DNA of 5,780 nucleotides, from positions 1-5,780 of the forward strand of contig CAMYMP010000063.1 in the NCBI GenBank assembly GCA_947259435.1. Reading direction: 5' to 3'. Of this stretch, positions 1 to 5,780 are shown piece by piece. The stretch's first letter is position 1, and the number at the start of each line of letters is the position of its first letter. The notes beneath the pieces were generated by a model. The model made no database searches, was not told where the DNA came from, and worked only from the letters and a program-made list of their open reading frames with translations. This DNA is from an uncultured Woeseiaceae bacterium (GTDB taxonomy: Bacteria > Pseudomonadota > Gammaproteobacteria > Woeseiales > Woeseiaceae). The position numbers and the translations under genes are program-made.

Positions 1-59
1 ACACATTAGCCTAGACCTAAAGTAGAATCCGCCTCCTCGTTCAGGTCCACAGAAGCATC
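1..59. other. Leader upstream of ppiD, no gene
   Basis: All three forward frames meet a stop by base 25 (TAG at 7-9, 12-14 and 23-25), so any upstream gene on this strand ends at or before that point. The frame ending at 23-25 leaves seven sense codons and could be the tail of a preceding gene, but this is too short to identify. TAGAAT at 23-28 resembles a sigma-70 -10 box, but there is no room to show a matching -35. AGAAG at 51-55, four bases before the ATG, is the only Shine-Dalgarno-like stretch and is weak. Confidence 0.5.
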
Positions 60-1955
60 ATGCTAACCAAAATTCGTGAAAAGTTTACCGGCGGCATCGC
101 CATTGCGATCCTCGCCCTAATCGGCATTCCGTTTCTGTTCTTCGGCGTCAATACGCCGTTCACGGGCAACCAGGCGGTGGCCACAGTGGATGGCAGCGAG
201 ATCGACCTGATGCAGTTCGAGCAAACCTATCGGGATCAGCTGCAGCGCAATCCGACATGGGCACAGTTGCCGGATGAGTACCGCGTGCAGATTCGCCAGA
301 GCATTCTCGACTCTTTGATTCGTGCCCGGCTCGTCGAGCTGTATTTGAGTAAGGCGGGCTATCAGATTTCGGATGAGCAGCTCACCGCAAACATTCAGAG
401 CATCCCGGAATTTCAGATCGACGGTGAGTTCGATATGGAGACTTACAAGTCGCTGCTGCTGCAGAATGGCCTTGAACCAAAACGCTTTGAAGCAAGCCAG
501 CGCCGGCAGTTGCGTGAAGACCAGCTGCGTCGTGCGATCGGCGGAACCGCGCTCGTGACGCCGGCCGAGTACCGCCGCTACCTCAATCTCGTTGCGGAAC
601 AGCGACTCGTATCACTGGCGACGTTCGAGATCGGGAGCGTCGCTGACAGCGTCGAAGTGACAGACGACATGGTCACAACGTTCTACGACGACAACACTAC
701 GATGTTCCTGACGGATGAAGAGGCCGATGTCGAATTCATCGAGATAAATCGGGATTCGGTTATCGAAAGCATCGCCGTCAGCGACGAAGCACTGCTGCAA
801 TATTACGAAGAAAATCAGGATCGCTACCTGCAGGACGAGCAGCGCCAGGCGCGGCATATCCTGATCCTCTTTGGCGACGACGAAGAGTCGGCCAGCGCAG
901 AAGCGGCGGAGCTGCTGGCGCGCGTGCAGGCCGGCGAGTCGTTCGAAGCGCTCGCAGAGGAGTTCTCCGATGACGGAGGCACGGCGACGCGCGGTGGCGA
1001 TCTTGGCGTGTTGACGCGTTCGCAGTTACCGGACGAACTCGGCGGTGCGATCTTCGCGATGAATGAGGGTGACATTGACGGCCCAATCAAAACCGACTTT
1101 GGCTTTCACATCGTGCGCTTGGACAGCGTTCTCGAGCAGGGGCCGTTACCGCTTGACCAGGTGCGCGGGGAGCTGCTGAACGAGTTACGCGAACGCGATG
1201 CGGAGGATGCGTTCCGCGAGCTGGAACGTCAGGTATCGGACGTCCTGTTCGATGCGACGGACATGCAGGCAATCTCCGCGGCGGTCGGTCTGGAGATCCA
1301 AACGGCGACCGGGTTTACGCGTGCAGGCGGCGAGCCGATCGGTCCGAACCAGGCGGCGATCGACGCCGTGTTCGACGTGCGCGTCTTGATCGACGGCGAA
1401 ATATCGGACGTGATCGAACTGGATGCAAACCGCTCGGCCGTTTTCAAGGTAACTGCATACCGGGAGGCATCACGCCAGCCGCTAGAGGACGTTCGTGATC
1501 AGATCGTGGACGCGATTCGCGCGCAGGAGGCCGCCGCTATAATTGCAGGCAGGGCAGAGCAGCTGTTCGCTGCGCTCGATGCCGGCGAAGAGTTTGCTGC
1601 GGCCGCAGAGGCAGCCGGCGCAACCGTATCGGCGCCAATGCTGCTGTCACGCCAGGAACCTGACGTGGATGAGGCGGTTGTCGCACAGGTATTCATGTCC
1701 AGGAAACCGACGCTGGATTCACCGGTGACCGGTCAGGTGGCCAATAGCGACGGCGGCTATACCGTCTTCAGTCTGCAGGCCGTGTTGCCGGGACGCCCCG
1801 AATCGATTCCGCTTGCGGATCGTGACACAGGAAAACTGGAACTGGCGCAGCAGGCTGGCGCGTCGGATTACTTTGCGTTTGTGCAGGCGCTTTACGACAA
1901 GGCCGACATCGTTGTCTCTAAGGACGCGCTGGCTGCTGACGACGTGTTCCAGTAA
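60..1955 (+). CDS. ppiD: PpiD: membrane-anchored periplasmic chaperone / peptidyl-prolyl isomerase
   Basis: PpiD proteins sit in the inner membrane facing the periplasm and help newly exported proteins fold as they leave the Sec translocon. This 631-residue protein is close to the E. coli length. A basic N-terminus (K4, R6, K8) precedes one hydrophobic anchor at about 12-30 and no cleavage site is evident, as expected for a signal anchor. A SurA_N-like helical chaperone region follows at about 36-180. A parvulin (PpiC) rotamase domain spans about 261-357, with RHIL at 265-268, FSDD at 302-305, GGDLG at 312-316 and FGFHIV at 347-352. A second, degenerate parvulin-like segment lies at about 405-480, then an Ala- and Glu-rich tail. 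The ATG at 60 is chosen because it directly precedes the anchor, although its ribosome binding site is weak. The symporter gene follows after 29 nt on the same strand, so cotranscription is possible. The family call is firm; isomerase activity is inferred from motifs only. Confidence 0.93.
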   Translation: MLTKIREKFTGGIAIAILALIGIPFLFFGVNTPFTGNQAVATVDGSEIDLMQFEQTYRDQLQRNPTWAQLPDEYRVQIRQSILDSLIRARLVELYLSKAGYQISDEQLTANIQSIPEFQIDGEFDMETYKSLLLQNGLEPKRFEASQRRQLREDQLRRAIGGTALVTPAEYRRYLNLVAEQRLVSLATFEIGSVADSVEVTDDMVTTFYDDNTTMFLTDEEADVEFIEINRDSVIESIAVSDEALLQYYEENQDRYLQDEQRQARHILILFGDDEESASAEAAELLARVQAGESFEALAEEFSDDGGTATRGGDLGVLTRSQLPDELGGAIFAMNEGDIDGPIKTDFGFHIVRLDSVLEQGPLPLDQVRGELLNELRERDAEDAFRELERQVSDVLFDATDMQAISAAVGLEIQTATGFTRAGGEPIGPNQAAIDAVFDVRVLIDGEISDVIELDANRSAVFKVTAYREASRQPLEDVRDQIVDAIRAQEAAAIIAGRAEQLFAALDAGEEFAAAAEAAGATVSAPMLLSRQEPDVDEAVVAQVFMSRKPTLDSPVTGQVANSDGGYTVFSLQAVLPGRPESIPLADRDTGKLELAQQAGASDYFAFVQALYDKADIVVSKDALAADDVFQ

Positions 1956-1960
1956 GCTCC

Positions 1961-1981
1961 TCCCCCAATAACAACGGGGGA
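1961..1981 (+). promoter_or_regulatory. Hairpin overlapping the symporter ribosome binding site
   Basis: TCCCCC at 1961-1966 and GGGGGA at 1976-1981 are perfect complements around a 9-base A-rich loop, giving a 6-bp stem with five G-C pairs. The right arm is also the only Shine-Dalgarno-like sequence before the ATG at 1985, with a short spacing of three bases. No T tract follows, so this does not look like an intrinsic terminator. If it folds in the mRNA it would cover the ribosome binding site, and translation or readthrough from ppiD, which ends at 1955, could affect access. Regulation is inferred; only the complementarity is seen. Confidence 0.45.
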
Positions 1982-1984
1982 CGT

Positions 1985-3286
1985 ATGCGCAAGCTCGAGC
2001 TGCACTGGCAGATCCTGATCGCAATTGTCGTAGCCGGGATAATCGGCGGCTATGTCTTCAATGTTCAGGCCGCGACGGGTGTCGACCCGACGATCTTCGG
2101 CATTCCTTACATCTCGATTTTCGAGTACGTCGGCACGATCTTCCTCAACGCGCTGAAGATGATCATTGTGCCGCTGATCATGTCGTCGATCATCGTGGGC
2201 GTCGCGGGCATCGGTTCGGGCGGCAATCTCGGTGCACTCGGCGGCAAGACGCTGCTGTTTTATGCGTCGACGACGCTTGCCGCAATCCTGGTTGGTCTGA
2301 TCATCATCAACGCGGTCGGTCCCGGCTATGTCGATGGCGAACCCGCACGGGACCTGCTCGCGCTCGAGGCGTCGACTGCCGATCTCGAGAAAACGGTGGC
2401 CGGGAAGGGCCCTGGCGATGTCGCGCAGATCTTCCTGCGCATGGTGCCGCCCAATATCGTCAAAGCGGCCGTCGAAGGGCAGATGCTCGGCATCATCTTC
2501 TTCGCGATCCTGTTCGGCTACTTCATGACGCACCTCGACAACGAGTATGCCGAACCTCTGTACCGGTTCTGGAACGCGGTCTTCCACGTCATGATGCGCA
2601 TGACCGAGTGGATCATGCTGTTCGCGCCAATCGGCGTGTTCGGTCTCGTCGCCGGGGTCATTGCGAAAGCCGGGTACAAAGCGACCGGGCCGCTTGCAGT
2701 GTTTGCGGTTGCCGTGCTGGCGGCACTCGCCGTGCATGCGTTCGTGACGTTGCCAATATTGCTGCGCGTGGTCGGCCGCGTCAATCCGCTCAAGACGATA
2801 CGAGCAGTTGCTCAGGCGATGCTGACGGCGTTCTCGACGGCGTCGTCGTCGGCGACACTGCCGGTGACAATGGAATGCGTCGAGGACAATGTGGGCGTGT
2901 CCAACAAGATCTCGAGTTTCGTTCTGCCGCTCGGCGCGACCGTGAACATGAACGGCACGGCGCTGTATGAATGCGCAGCCGCGATGTTCATCGCGCAGGC
3001 TTACGGACTCGAGCTGACCTTCGGCGTGCAGTTTTCGATCGTCGCGATCGCGCTGTTGACGTCAATCGGTGTCGCGGGCGTGCCGTCGGCCTCACTGGTC
3101 GCGATCGCGATCATTCTCGGCGCGATCGGTTTGCCGATCGAGGCGCTCGGCGTGCTGATGGTATTCGACCGCATCCTCGACATGGCGCGTACGAGCGTCA
3201 ATGTCTGGGGCGATGCCTGCTGTGCGACGATCGTTGCGCGACTGGAGGGCGAGAAAACCAACGTCGCTATCGGCGCTGCCGACTAA
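1985..3286 (+). CDS. Dicarboxylate/amino acid:cation symporter (SLC1/DAACS family)
   Basis: This 433-residue inner-membrane protein belongs to the glutamate transporter fold (GltPh, GltP, DctA, EAAT), which imports acidic amino acids or C4-dicarboxylates using Na+ or H+ gradients. The N-terminus (KLELHWQI at 3-10) is typical and fixes the start. Hydrophobic segments occur throughout, for example 9-26, 46-73, 90-111, 164-182 and 236-258. Family signatures are in order: the serine-rich HP1 loop [10 protein letters not shown] at 284-293, the TM7 motif NMNGT at 321-325, the HP2 loop GVAGVPSAS at 362-370, and the TM8 ligand site at 395-410. In TM8, D395, D399, R402, T403, N406 and D410 align with GltPh D390, D394, R397, T398, N401 and D405. 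A D399/R402 pair suggests an acidic amino acid such as glutamate or aspartate rather than a plain dicarboxylate, since DctA proteins as I recall them differ at the D399 position. N323 replaces the usual Asp of NMDGT. Substrate and coupling ion are unproven, so I give no symbol. Confidence 0.92.
   Translation: MRKLELHWQILIAIVVAGIIGGYVFNVQAATGVDPTIFGIPYISIFEYVGTIFLNALKMIIVPLIMSSIIVGVAGIGSGGNLGALGGKTLLFYASTTLAAILVGLIIINAVGPGYVDGEPARDLLALEASTADLEKTVAGKGPGDVAQIFLRMVPPNIVKAAVEGQMLGIIFFAILFGYFMTHLDNEYAEPLYRFWNAVFHVMMRMTEWIMLFAPIGVFGLVAGVIAKAGYKATGPLAVFAVAVLAALAVHAFVTLPILLRVVGRVNPLKTIRAVAQAMLTAFSTASSSATLPVTMECVEDNVGVSNKISSFVLPLGATVNMNGTALYECAAAMFIAQAYGLELTFGVQFSIVAIALLTSIGVAGVPSASLVAIAIILGAIGLPIEALGVLMVFDRILDMARTSVNVWGDACCATIVARLEGEKTNVAIGAAD
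3283..3286. other. Interlocked stop codons of convergent genes
   Basis: The four bases CTAA contain the TAA that ends the symporter on the + strand (3284-3286) and, read on the other strand, the TAG that ends fabI (3283-3285). There is no intergenic space for a shared terminator, so each transcript must end inside, or run antisense through, the opposite gene. I saw no stem followed by a T tract near this point on either strand. Confidence 0.9.
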
Positions 3287-4077
3287 TCTTCGTCGAACAC
3301 CATGCCCATGATGTTGGCGCCCGCATCGACGAAGGTCGTCTCGCCCGTGATGCCGCTGGCCAGGTCCGAGCACAGGAACGCGGCCGTATTGCCTATCTCA
3401 TCGATCGTGACCGTGCGTCGCAGGGGCGACGCCTTTTCGGCGTAACCCAGCATCTTGCGGAACCCGCCGATACCGGCTGCGGCCAGCGTCTTGACGGCGC
3501 CGGCCGAGATGGCATTGACGCGGATGCCTTTGGGGCCGAGATCCGCGGCCAGAAAGCGGACGCAGGACTCGAGGCTCGCTTTGGCGAGACCCATGACATT
3601 GTAGTTGGGGACGACCTGAGTCGCGGCGTTGTAGGTTAGCGTCAGTATCGACCCGTTGTGGCCTTCCATCATGGGCAGCGCGGCCTTGGCCAGTGCGGCG
3701 AGGCTGTACGCCGAGATGTCGTGCGAGATCCGGAAGCCTTCGCGCGTTATGGACTCGACAAAACCGCCGGCAAGCTGCTCGCGCGGCGCGAATCCGACCG
3801 AATGCACGAGCACATCGAGGCCGTCCCATTGCTTGCCCAGCCCGGCAAAAACGGCGTCGATTTCCTCGTCACTGGAAACGTCGCAGGGATACAGCAGCTC
3901 GGTGTTCTGGCCAAGACGAGTAGCGAGTTTTTCGACGCGACTTCTGAGCTTTTCATTTTGATACGTAAACGCGAGTTCGGCGCCTTCGCGCGCGAATGCT
4001 TCCGCAATGCCTGCTGCAATAGAACGATCGCTCGCTACTCCGACGATGAGAGCGCGTTTGCCGGCCATAAAGCCCAT
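3283..4077 (-). CDS. fabI: FabI: NADH-dependent enoyl-[acyl-carrier-protein] reductase
   Basis: FabI reduces the trans-2 double bond of enoyl-ACP in the last step of each elongation cycle of cytosolic type II fatty acid synthesis. The 264-residue product closely matches E. coli FabI in length and sequence. It is a short-chain dehydrogenase-type Rossmann fold: the variant nucleotide motif GVAS...SIA lies at 13-21, Q40 in TYQNEKL matches the NADH-binding region, and CDV is at 65-67. The catalytic Tyr-x6-Lys pair is Y159 and K166 within [10 protein letters not shown], with the second active-site tyrosine at Y149. The start is the ATG at 4075-4077 because [10 protein letters not shown] aligns with known FabI N-termini and a GGGGAA ribosome binding site lies five bases upstream. 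An in-frame ATG at 4125 would add 16 unconserved residues and overlap mltD. The gene follows mltD by 25 nt and may share its transcript. The loop after Y149 (NAATQ) differs from the E. coli LGAER. Confidence 0.96.
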   Translation of the reverse strand: MGFMAGKRALIVGVASDRSIAAGIAEAFAREGAELAFTYQNEKLRSRVEKLATRLGQNTELLYPCDVSSDEEIDAVFAGLGKQWDGLDVLVHSVGFAPREQLAGGFVESITREGFRISHDISAYSLAALAKAALPMMEGHNGSILTLTYNAATQVVPNYNVMGLAKASLESCVRFLAADLGPKGIRVNAISAGAVKTLAAAGIGGFRKMLGYAEKASPLRRTVTIDEIGNTAAFLCSDLASGITGETTFVDAGANIMGMVFDED

Positions 4078-4082
4078 GTTGA

Positions 4083-4088
4083 TTCCCC
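4083..4088 (-). promoter_or_regulatory. Ribosome binding site deciding the fabI start
   Basis: On the minus strand this reads GGGGAA, five bases before the ATG at 4077. It supports that ATG over the in-frame one at 4125, which lies inside the end of mltD and would yield a 16-residue extension not seen in the family. Confidence 0.7.
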
Positions 4089-4102
4089 GTGTGTTGCGTT
4101 TA

Positions 4103-5731
4103 TTAGCTTGATTGGCGGGTGACATCGACGTACATGGTCAACGTCTGCCCCGGCCTTAGAATTTTATTTTTGTCGATGTTGTTCCAGCGCACGATCTGAT
4201 TGATCGTCACGCGAAATCTGTTGGCGATCAGGTACAGCGAATCGCCGCTGCGGACCTTGTAGCGCAGTTTGCGCGTGGTGTTGCCAAGTGCTGCCGTGGG
4301 CGAGGTGCGCGGCGCGACGTCGGCGTTGGTCCAGACTACGAGCTTGCGCCCGACAGGCAGCGTGTCACGCGGCGCCATGCCGTTCCACGCAGACAATTGC
4401 CGCGTCGTTACGCCGTACTTCTGGCTGATCGTCCAGAAACTCTCGCCCGCAGCAACGACGTGATCGATCTTGTTCGCTGCGCGCTTTTTGTTTTGAGTCT
4501 TCGCCAGTCGCGCATCGGCACTCTTGCTGTAAGCACTCAGGGGCTTGGTCGCAACCGGGATCAGCAGGTGGTGCCCCGCGCGGATCGTATTGCCGCGCAG
4601 GTTGTTGGCTGAGCGAATGGCTGACACCGTCGTGTTGTATTTGAGGGCGATCTGGGAGATCGCTTCGCCGTTCTTGATCTTGTGACGTTTCCAGCGTACG
4701 CGTTCGCCAGCAGGAACCTCGGCAAGCGCCGTCGTGAACTCCTCGGCGACCTCGACCGGCAGCACGAGCTTGTGCGGCCCTTGCGGATCGGTCGACCAGC
4801 GGTTATAGCCCGGGTTAAAGGTGTAGACGGTATCGACGTCGACACCCGCGAGCTCGGCCGCGAGCGCGAGATCGATTTGTGAACCGATATCGGTGATGAC
4901 GAACTGCGGTTCATCGGCGACTCGCGGCAGCGTGAGATTGAACCGCTCCGGATCGCGCACGATCTCGACGAGCGCCAGCAGCCGCGGCACGTAGGCGCTG
5001 GTCTCTTTTGAAAGCCGCAGGTTCCAGAAGTCGGCGGGCTTGCCTGCCGAGCGATTGCGGCGCACGGCTTTGCGGACGTTGCCTTCGCCCGAGTTGTACG
5101 ATGCGATCGCGTTGAGCCAGTTGCCTTCATTGAAGTCATAAAGGTGTTCGAGGTAGTCGAGCGCGGCGCGCGTCGATTCGACGACGTCGCGGCGGCCGTC
5201 GTACCACCAGTTCTGCTTCAGGCCAAAACGCTTGCCCGTGCCCGGAATCATCTGCCACAGCCCCGCAGCCCGGCCGTGCGAGTAGGCGAACGGGTCGTAA
5301 GCGCTCTCGACAATCGGCAACAGCGCGAGTTCGAGGGGCAGGCCGCGCCGGACCAGCTCGTCGGTGATGTGCGGCAGGTAACGCTGCGCCCGTGTGAACA
5401 CGCGCGTCAAATACTCGGGATGTCTGACAAACCAGTTCATTTCGGCCTGAATGCGACGATTTTCCTCGCGCTCGAGCTCGAATCCATACCGCAGGCGGGC
5501 CAACAGGTCATCAGACGCCGGTTCTACGGTCTCCAACCGGTCCCAGAGGCCGTCGAGCGGCGATATCAGCTGGAGGCTCTGTGGCTCAGGCTGTGGCGCT
5601 TGCTGCGCCGCAACGTGGGCACCTCGTTGGCCCAGCGGGTTAGCCAGGGCGCCCGAAAGCAGAAAAAAGGTGACGGCCGTGGCGCCAACCAGGCGGAATC
5701 TCTGCAATAATTGCGTGTCAATCGAAGGCAT
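4103..5731 (-). CDS. mltD: MltD-type membrane/periplasmic lytic murein transglycosylase with three LysM domains
   Basis: Lytic transglycosylases cut the MurNAc-GlcNAc bond of peptidoglycan to form 1,6-anhydromuramoyl ends during wall growth and recycling. The 542-residue product begins with a Sec-type signal peptide (hydrophobic core about 14-29, likely cleavage after ALA at 28-30), then a Gln/Pro-rich stretch at 42-53. The SLT (GH23) catalytic domain spans about 120-255: catalytic E142 in [19 protein letters not shown] at 157-166, and SYNSGEGNV at 211-219. The MltD-typical segment at about 280-335 follows. Three LysM peptidoglycan-binding repeats lie at about 348-393, 423-467 and 490-535, joined by Lys/Ala- and Thr/Pro-rich linkers. 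E. coli MltD is shorter, with two LysM repeats and a lipoprotein signal; here there is no cysteine near the cleavage site, so the protein is predicted not to be lipidated. The ATG at 5731 fits the signal peptide, but it has no clear Shine-Dalgarno sequence and the frame stays open to the window edge, so a further-upstream start is not excluded. fabI follows after 25 nt. Confidence 0.94.
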   Translation of the reverse strand: MPSIDTQLLQRFRLVGATAVTFFLLSGALANPLGQRGAHVAAQQAPQPEPQSLQLISPLDGLWDRLETVEPASDDLLARLRYGFELEREENRRIQAEMNWFVRHPEYLTRVFTRAQRYLPHITDELVRRGLPLELALLPIVESAYDPFAYSHGRAAGLWQMIPGTGKRFGLKQNWWYDGRRDVVESTRAALDYLEHLYDFNEGNWLNAIASYNSGEGNVRKAVRRNRSAGKPADFWNLRLSKETSAYVPRLLALVEIVRDPERFNLTLPRVADEPQFVITDIGSQIDLALAAELAGVDVDTVYTFNPGYNRWSTDPQGPHKLVLPVEVAEEFTTALAEVPAGERVRWKRHKIKNGEAISQIALKYNTTVSAIRSANNLRGNTIRAGHHLLIPVATKPLSAYSKSADARLAKTQNKKRAANKIDHVVAAGESFWTISQKYGVTTRQLSAWNGMAPRDTLPVGRKLVVWTNADVAPRTSPTAALGNTTRKLRYKVRSGDSLYLIANRFRVTINQIVRWNNIDKNKILRPGQTLTMYVDVTRQSS

Positions 5732-5743
5732 CGGGCTATCGTA

Positions 5744-5773
5744 CCGGGCAAACGCCGCGGCGCAAGTGCCCGG
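5744..5773. repeat. Nested inverted repeat upstream of mltD
   Basis: CCGGGCA at 5744-5750 and TGCCCGG at 5767-5773 are perfect 7-base inverted arms separated by 16 bases. Between them CGCCGCGGCG at 5753-5762 is itself a perfect 10-base palindrome. The element begins 12 bases before the mltD start. It could be an operator, an mRNA leader hairpin, the end of an upstream unit, or a chance product of GC-rich sequence. No T tract follows in either direction within the window. Confidence 0.4.
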
Positions 5774-5780
5774 GCCGCAA

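Noticed and set aside
31..59. Possible tRNA 3' end before ppiD (GTTCAGGTCC resembles a T arm)
   Set aside because: No complementary acceptor or T stem can be formed and there is no CCA end; the resemblance is limited to a few bases.
1961..1981. Intrinsic terminator after ppiD
   Set aside because: The stem is G-C-rich but is followed by ACGTATG rather than a T tract, and it abuts the next start codon.
1892..2737. Open frame of 281 codons on the minus strand, opposite the end of ppiD and the first half of the symporter
   Set aside because: Its product is dominated by Arg, Asp, His and Gln with no recognisable domain, and it lies opposite clearly conserved genes. Such frames are common antisense to GC-rich genes.
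3037..3139. Six GATC sites within 103 bases, including two GCGATCGC octamers (3044-3051 and 3101-3108)
   Set aside because: The cluster follows from repeated Ile ATC codons after G-ending or GCG codons in hydrophobic helices, and GATC is frequent in the rest of the symporter too. No origin or regulatory context is visible.
2971..3639. Open frame of 222 codons on the plus strand across the symporter end and fabI
   Set aside because: Very Arg/Asp-rich, and it overlaps both the HP2/TM8 region of the symporter and the catalytic part of fabI. No motif supports it.
3658..4122. Open frame of 154 codons on the plus strand opposite fabI
   Set aside because: Low-complexity shadow translation with no family match visible; fabI on the other strand explains the whole interval.
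4078..4125. N-terminally extended fabI starting at 4125
   Set aside because: The extra 16 residues are polar and not part of the FabI family, the extended gene would overlap mltD by 23 bases, and a good ribosome binding site lies before the ATG at 4077.
5144..5710. Open frame of 188 codons on the plus strand opposite mltD
   Set aside because: Arg/Gln-rich shadow of the signal peptide and catalytic domain of mltD, without its own conserved motif.

Overview
The window carries four complete protein-coding genes packed almost end to end, in two convergent pairs. Base composition is moderately GC-rich, reading frames are long, and each of the four proteins fits a well-known bacterial family. PpiD, a FabI close in sequence to the Escherichia coli enzyme, and an MltD-type lytic transglycosylase point to a Gram-negative proteobacterium, most likely a gammaproteobacterium. 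The genus cannot be read from the sequence.

Layout, left to right: 1-59 is a short leader. 60-1955 (+) is ppiD, a membrane-anchored periplasmic folding factor with a parvulin domain. After a 29-nt gap holding a small hairpin, 1985-3286 (+) encodes an SLC1/DAACS-family dicarboxylate/amino acid:cation symporter. Its stop codon interlocks with that of fabI (3283-4077, -), the NADH-dependent enoyl-ACP reductase of fatty acid synthesis. Upstream of fabI on the same strand, 25 nt away, is mltD (4103-5731, -), a periplasmic murein transglycosylase with three LysM repeats. The last 49 bases hold a GC-rich inverted repeat just upstream of mltD.

Three of the four genes serve the cell envelope: PpiD in folding of exported proteins, FabI in acyl chains for membrane lipids and lipid A, and MltD in peptidoglycan remodelling. 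The symporter takes up nutrients and need not belong to the same process. From memory, ppiD, fabI and mltD also lie near each other in Pseudomonas, with different genes between them, so this looks like a rearranged core neighbourhood.

I found no mobile element, CRISPR array, RNA gene, toxin-antitoxin or defence module, and no convincing evidence of a new system. The observations worth a second look are small: a hairpin that would cover the symporter's ribosome binding site, an Asp-to-Asn change at a sodium-site motif of the symporter, an apparently intact parvulin active site in PpiD, an MltD without a lipobox, a changed FabI loop, and a palindromic element before mltD.
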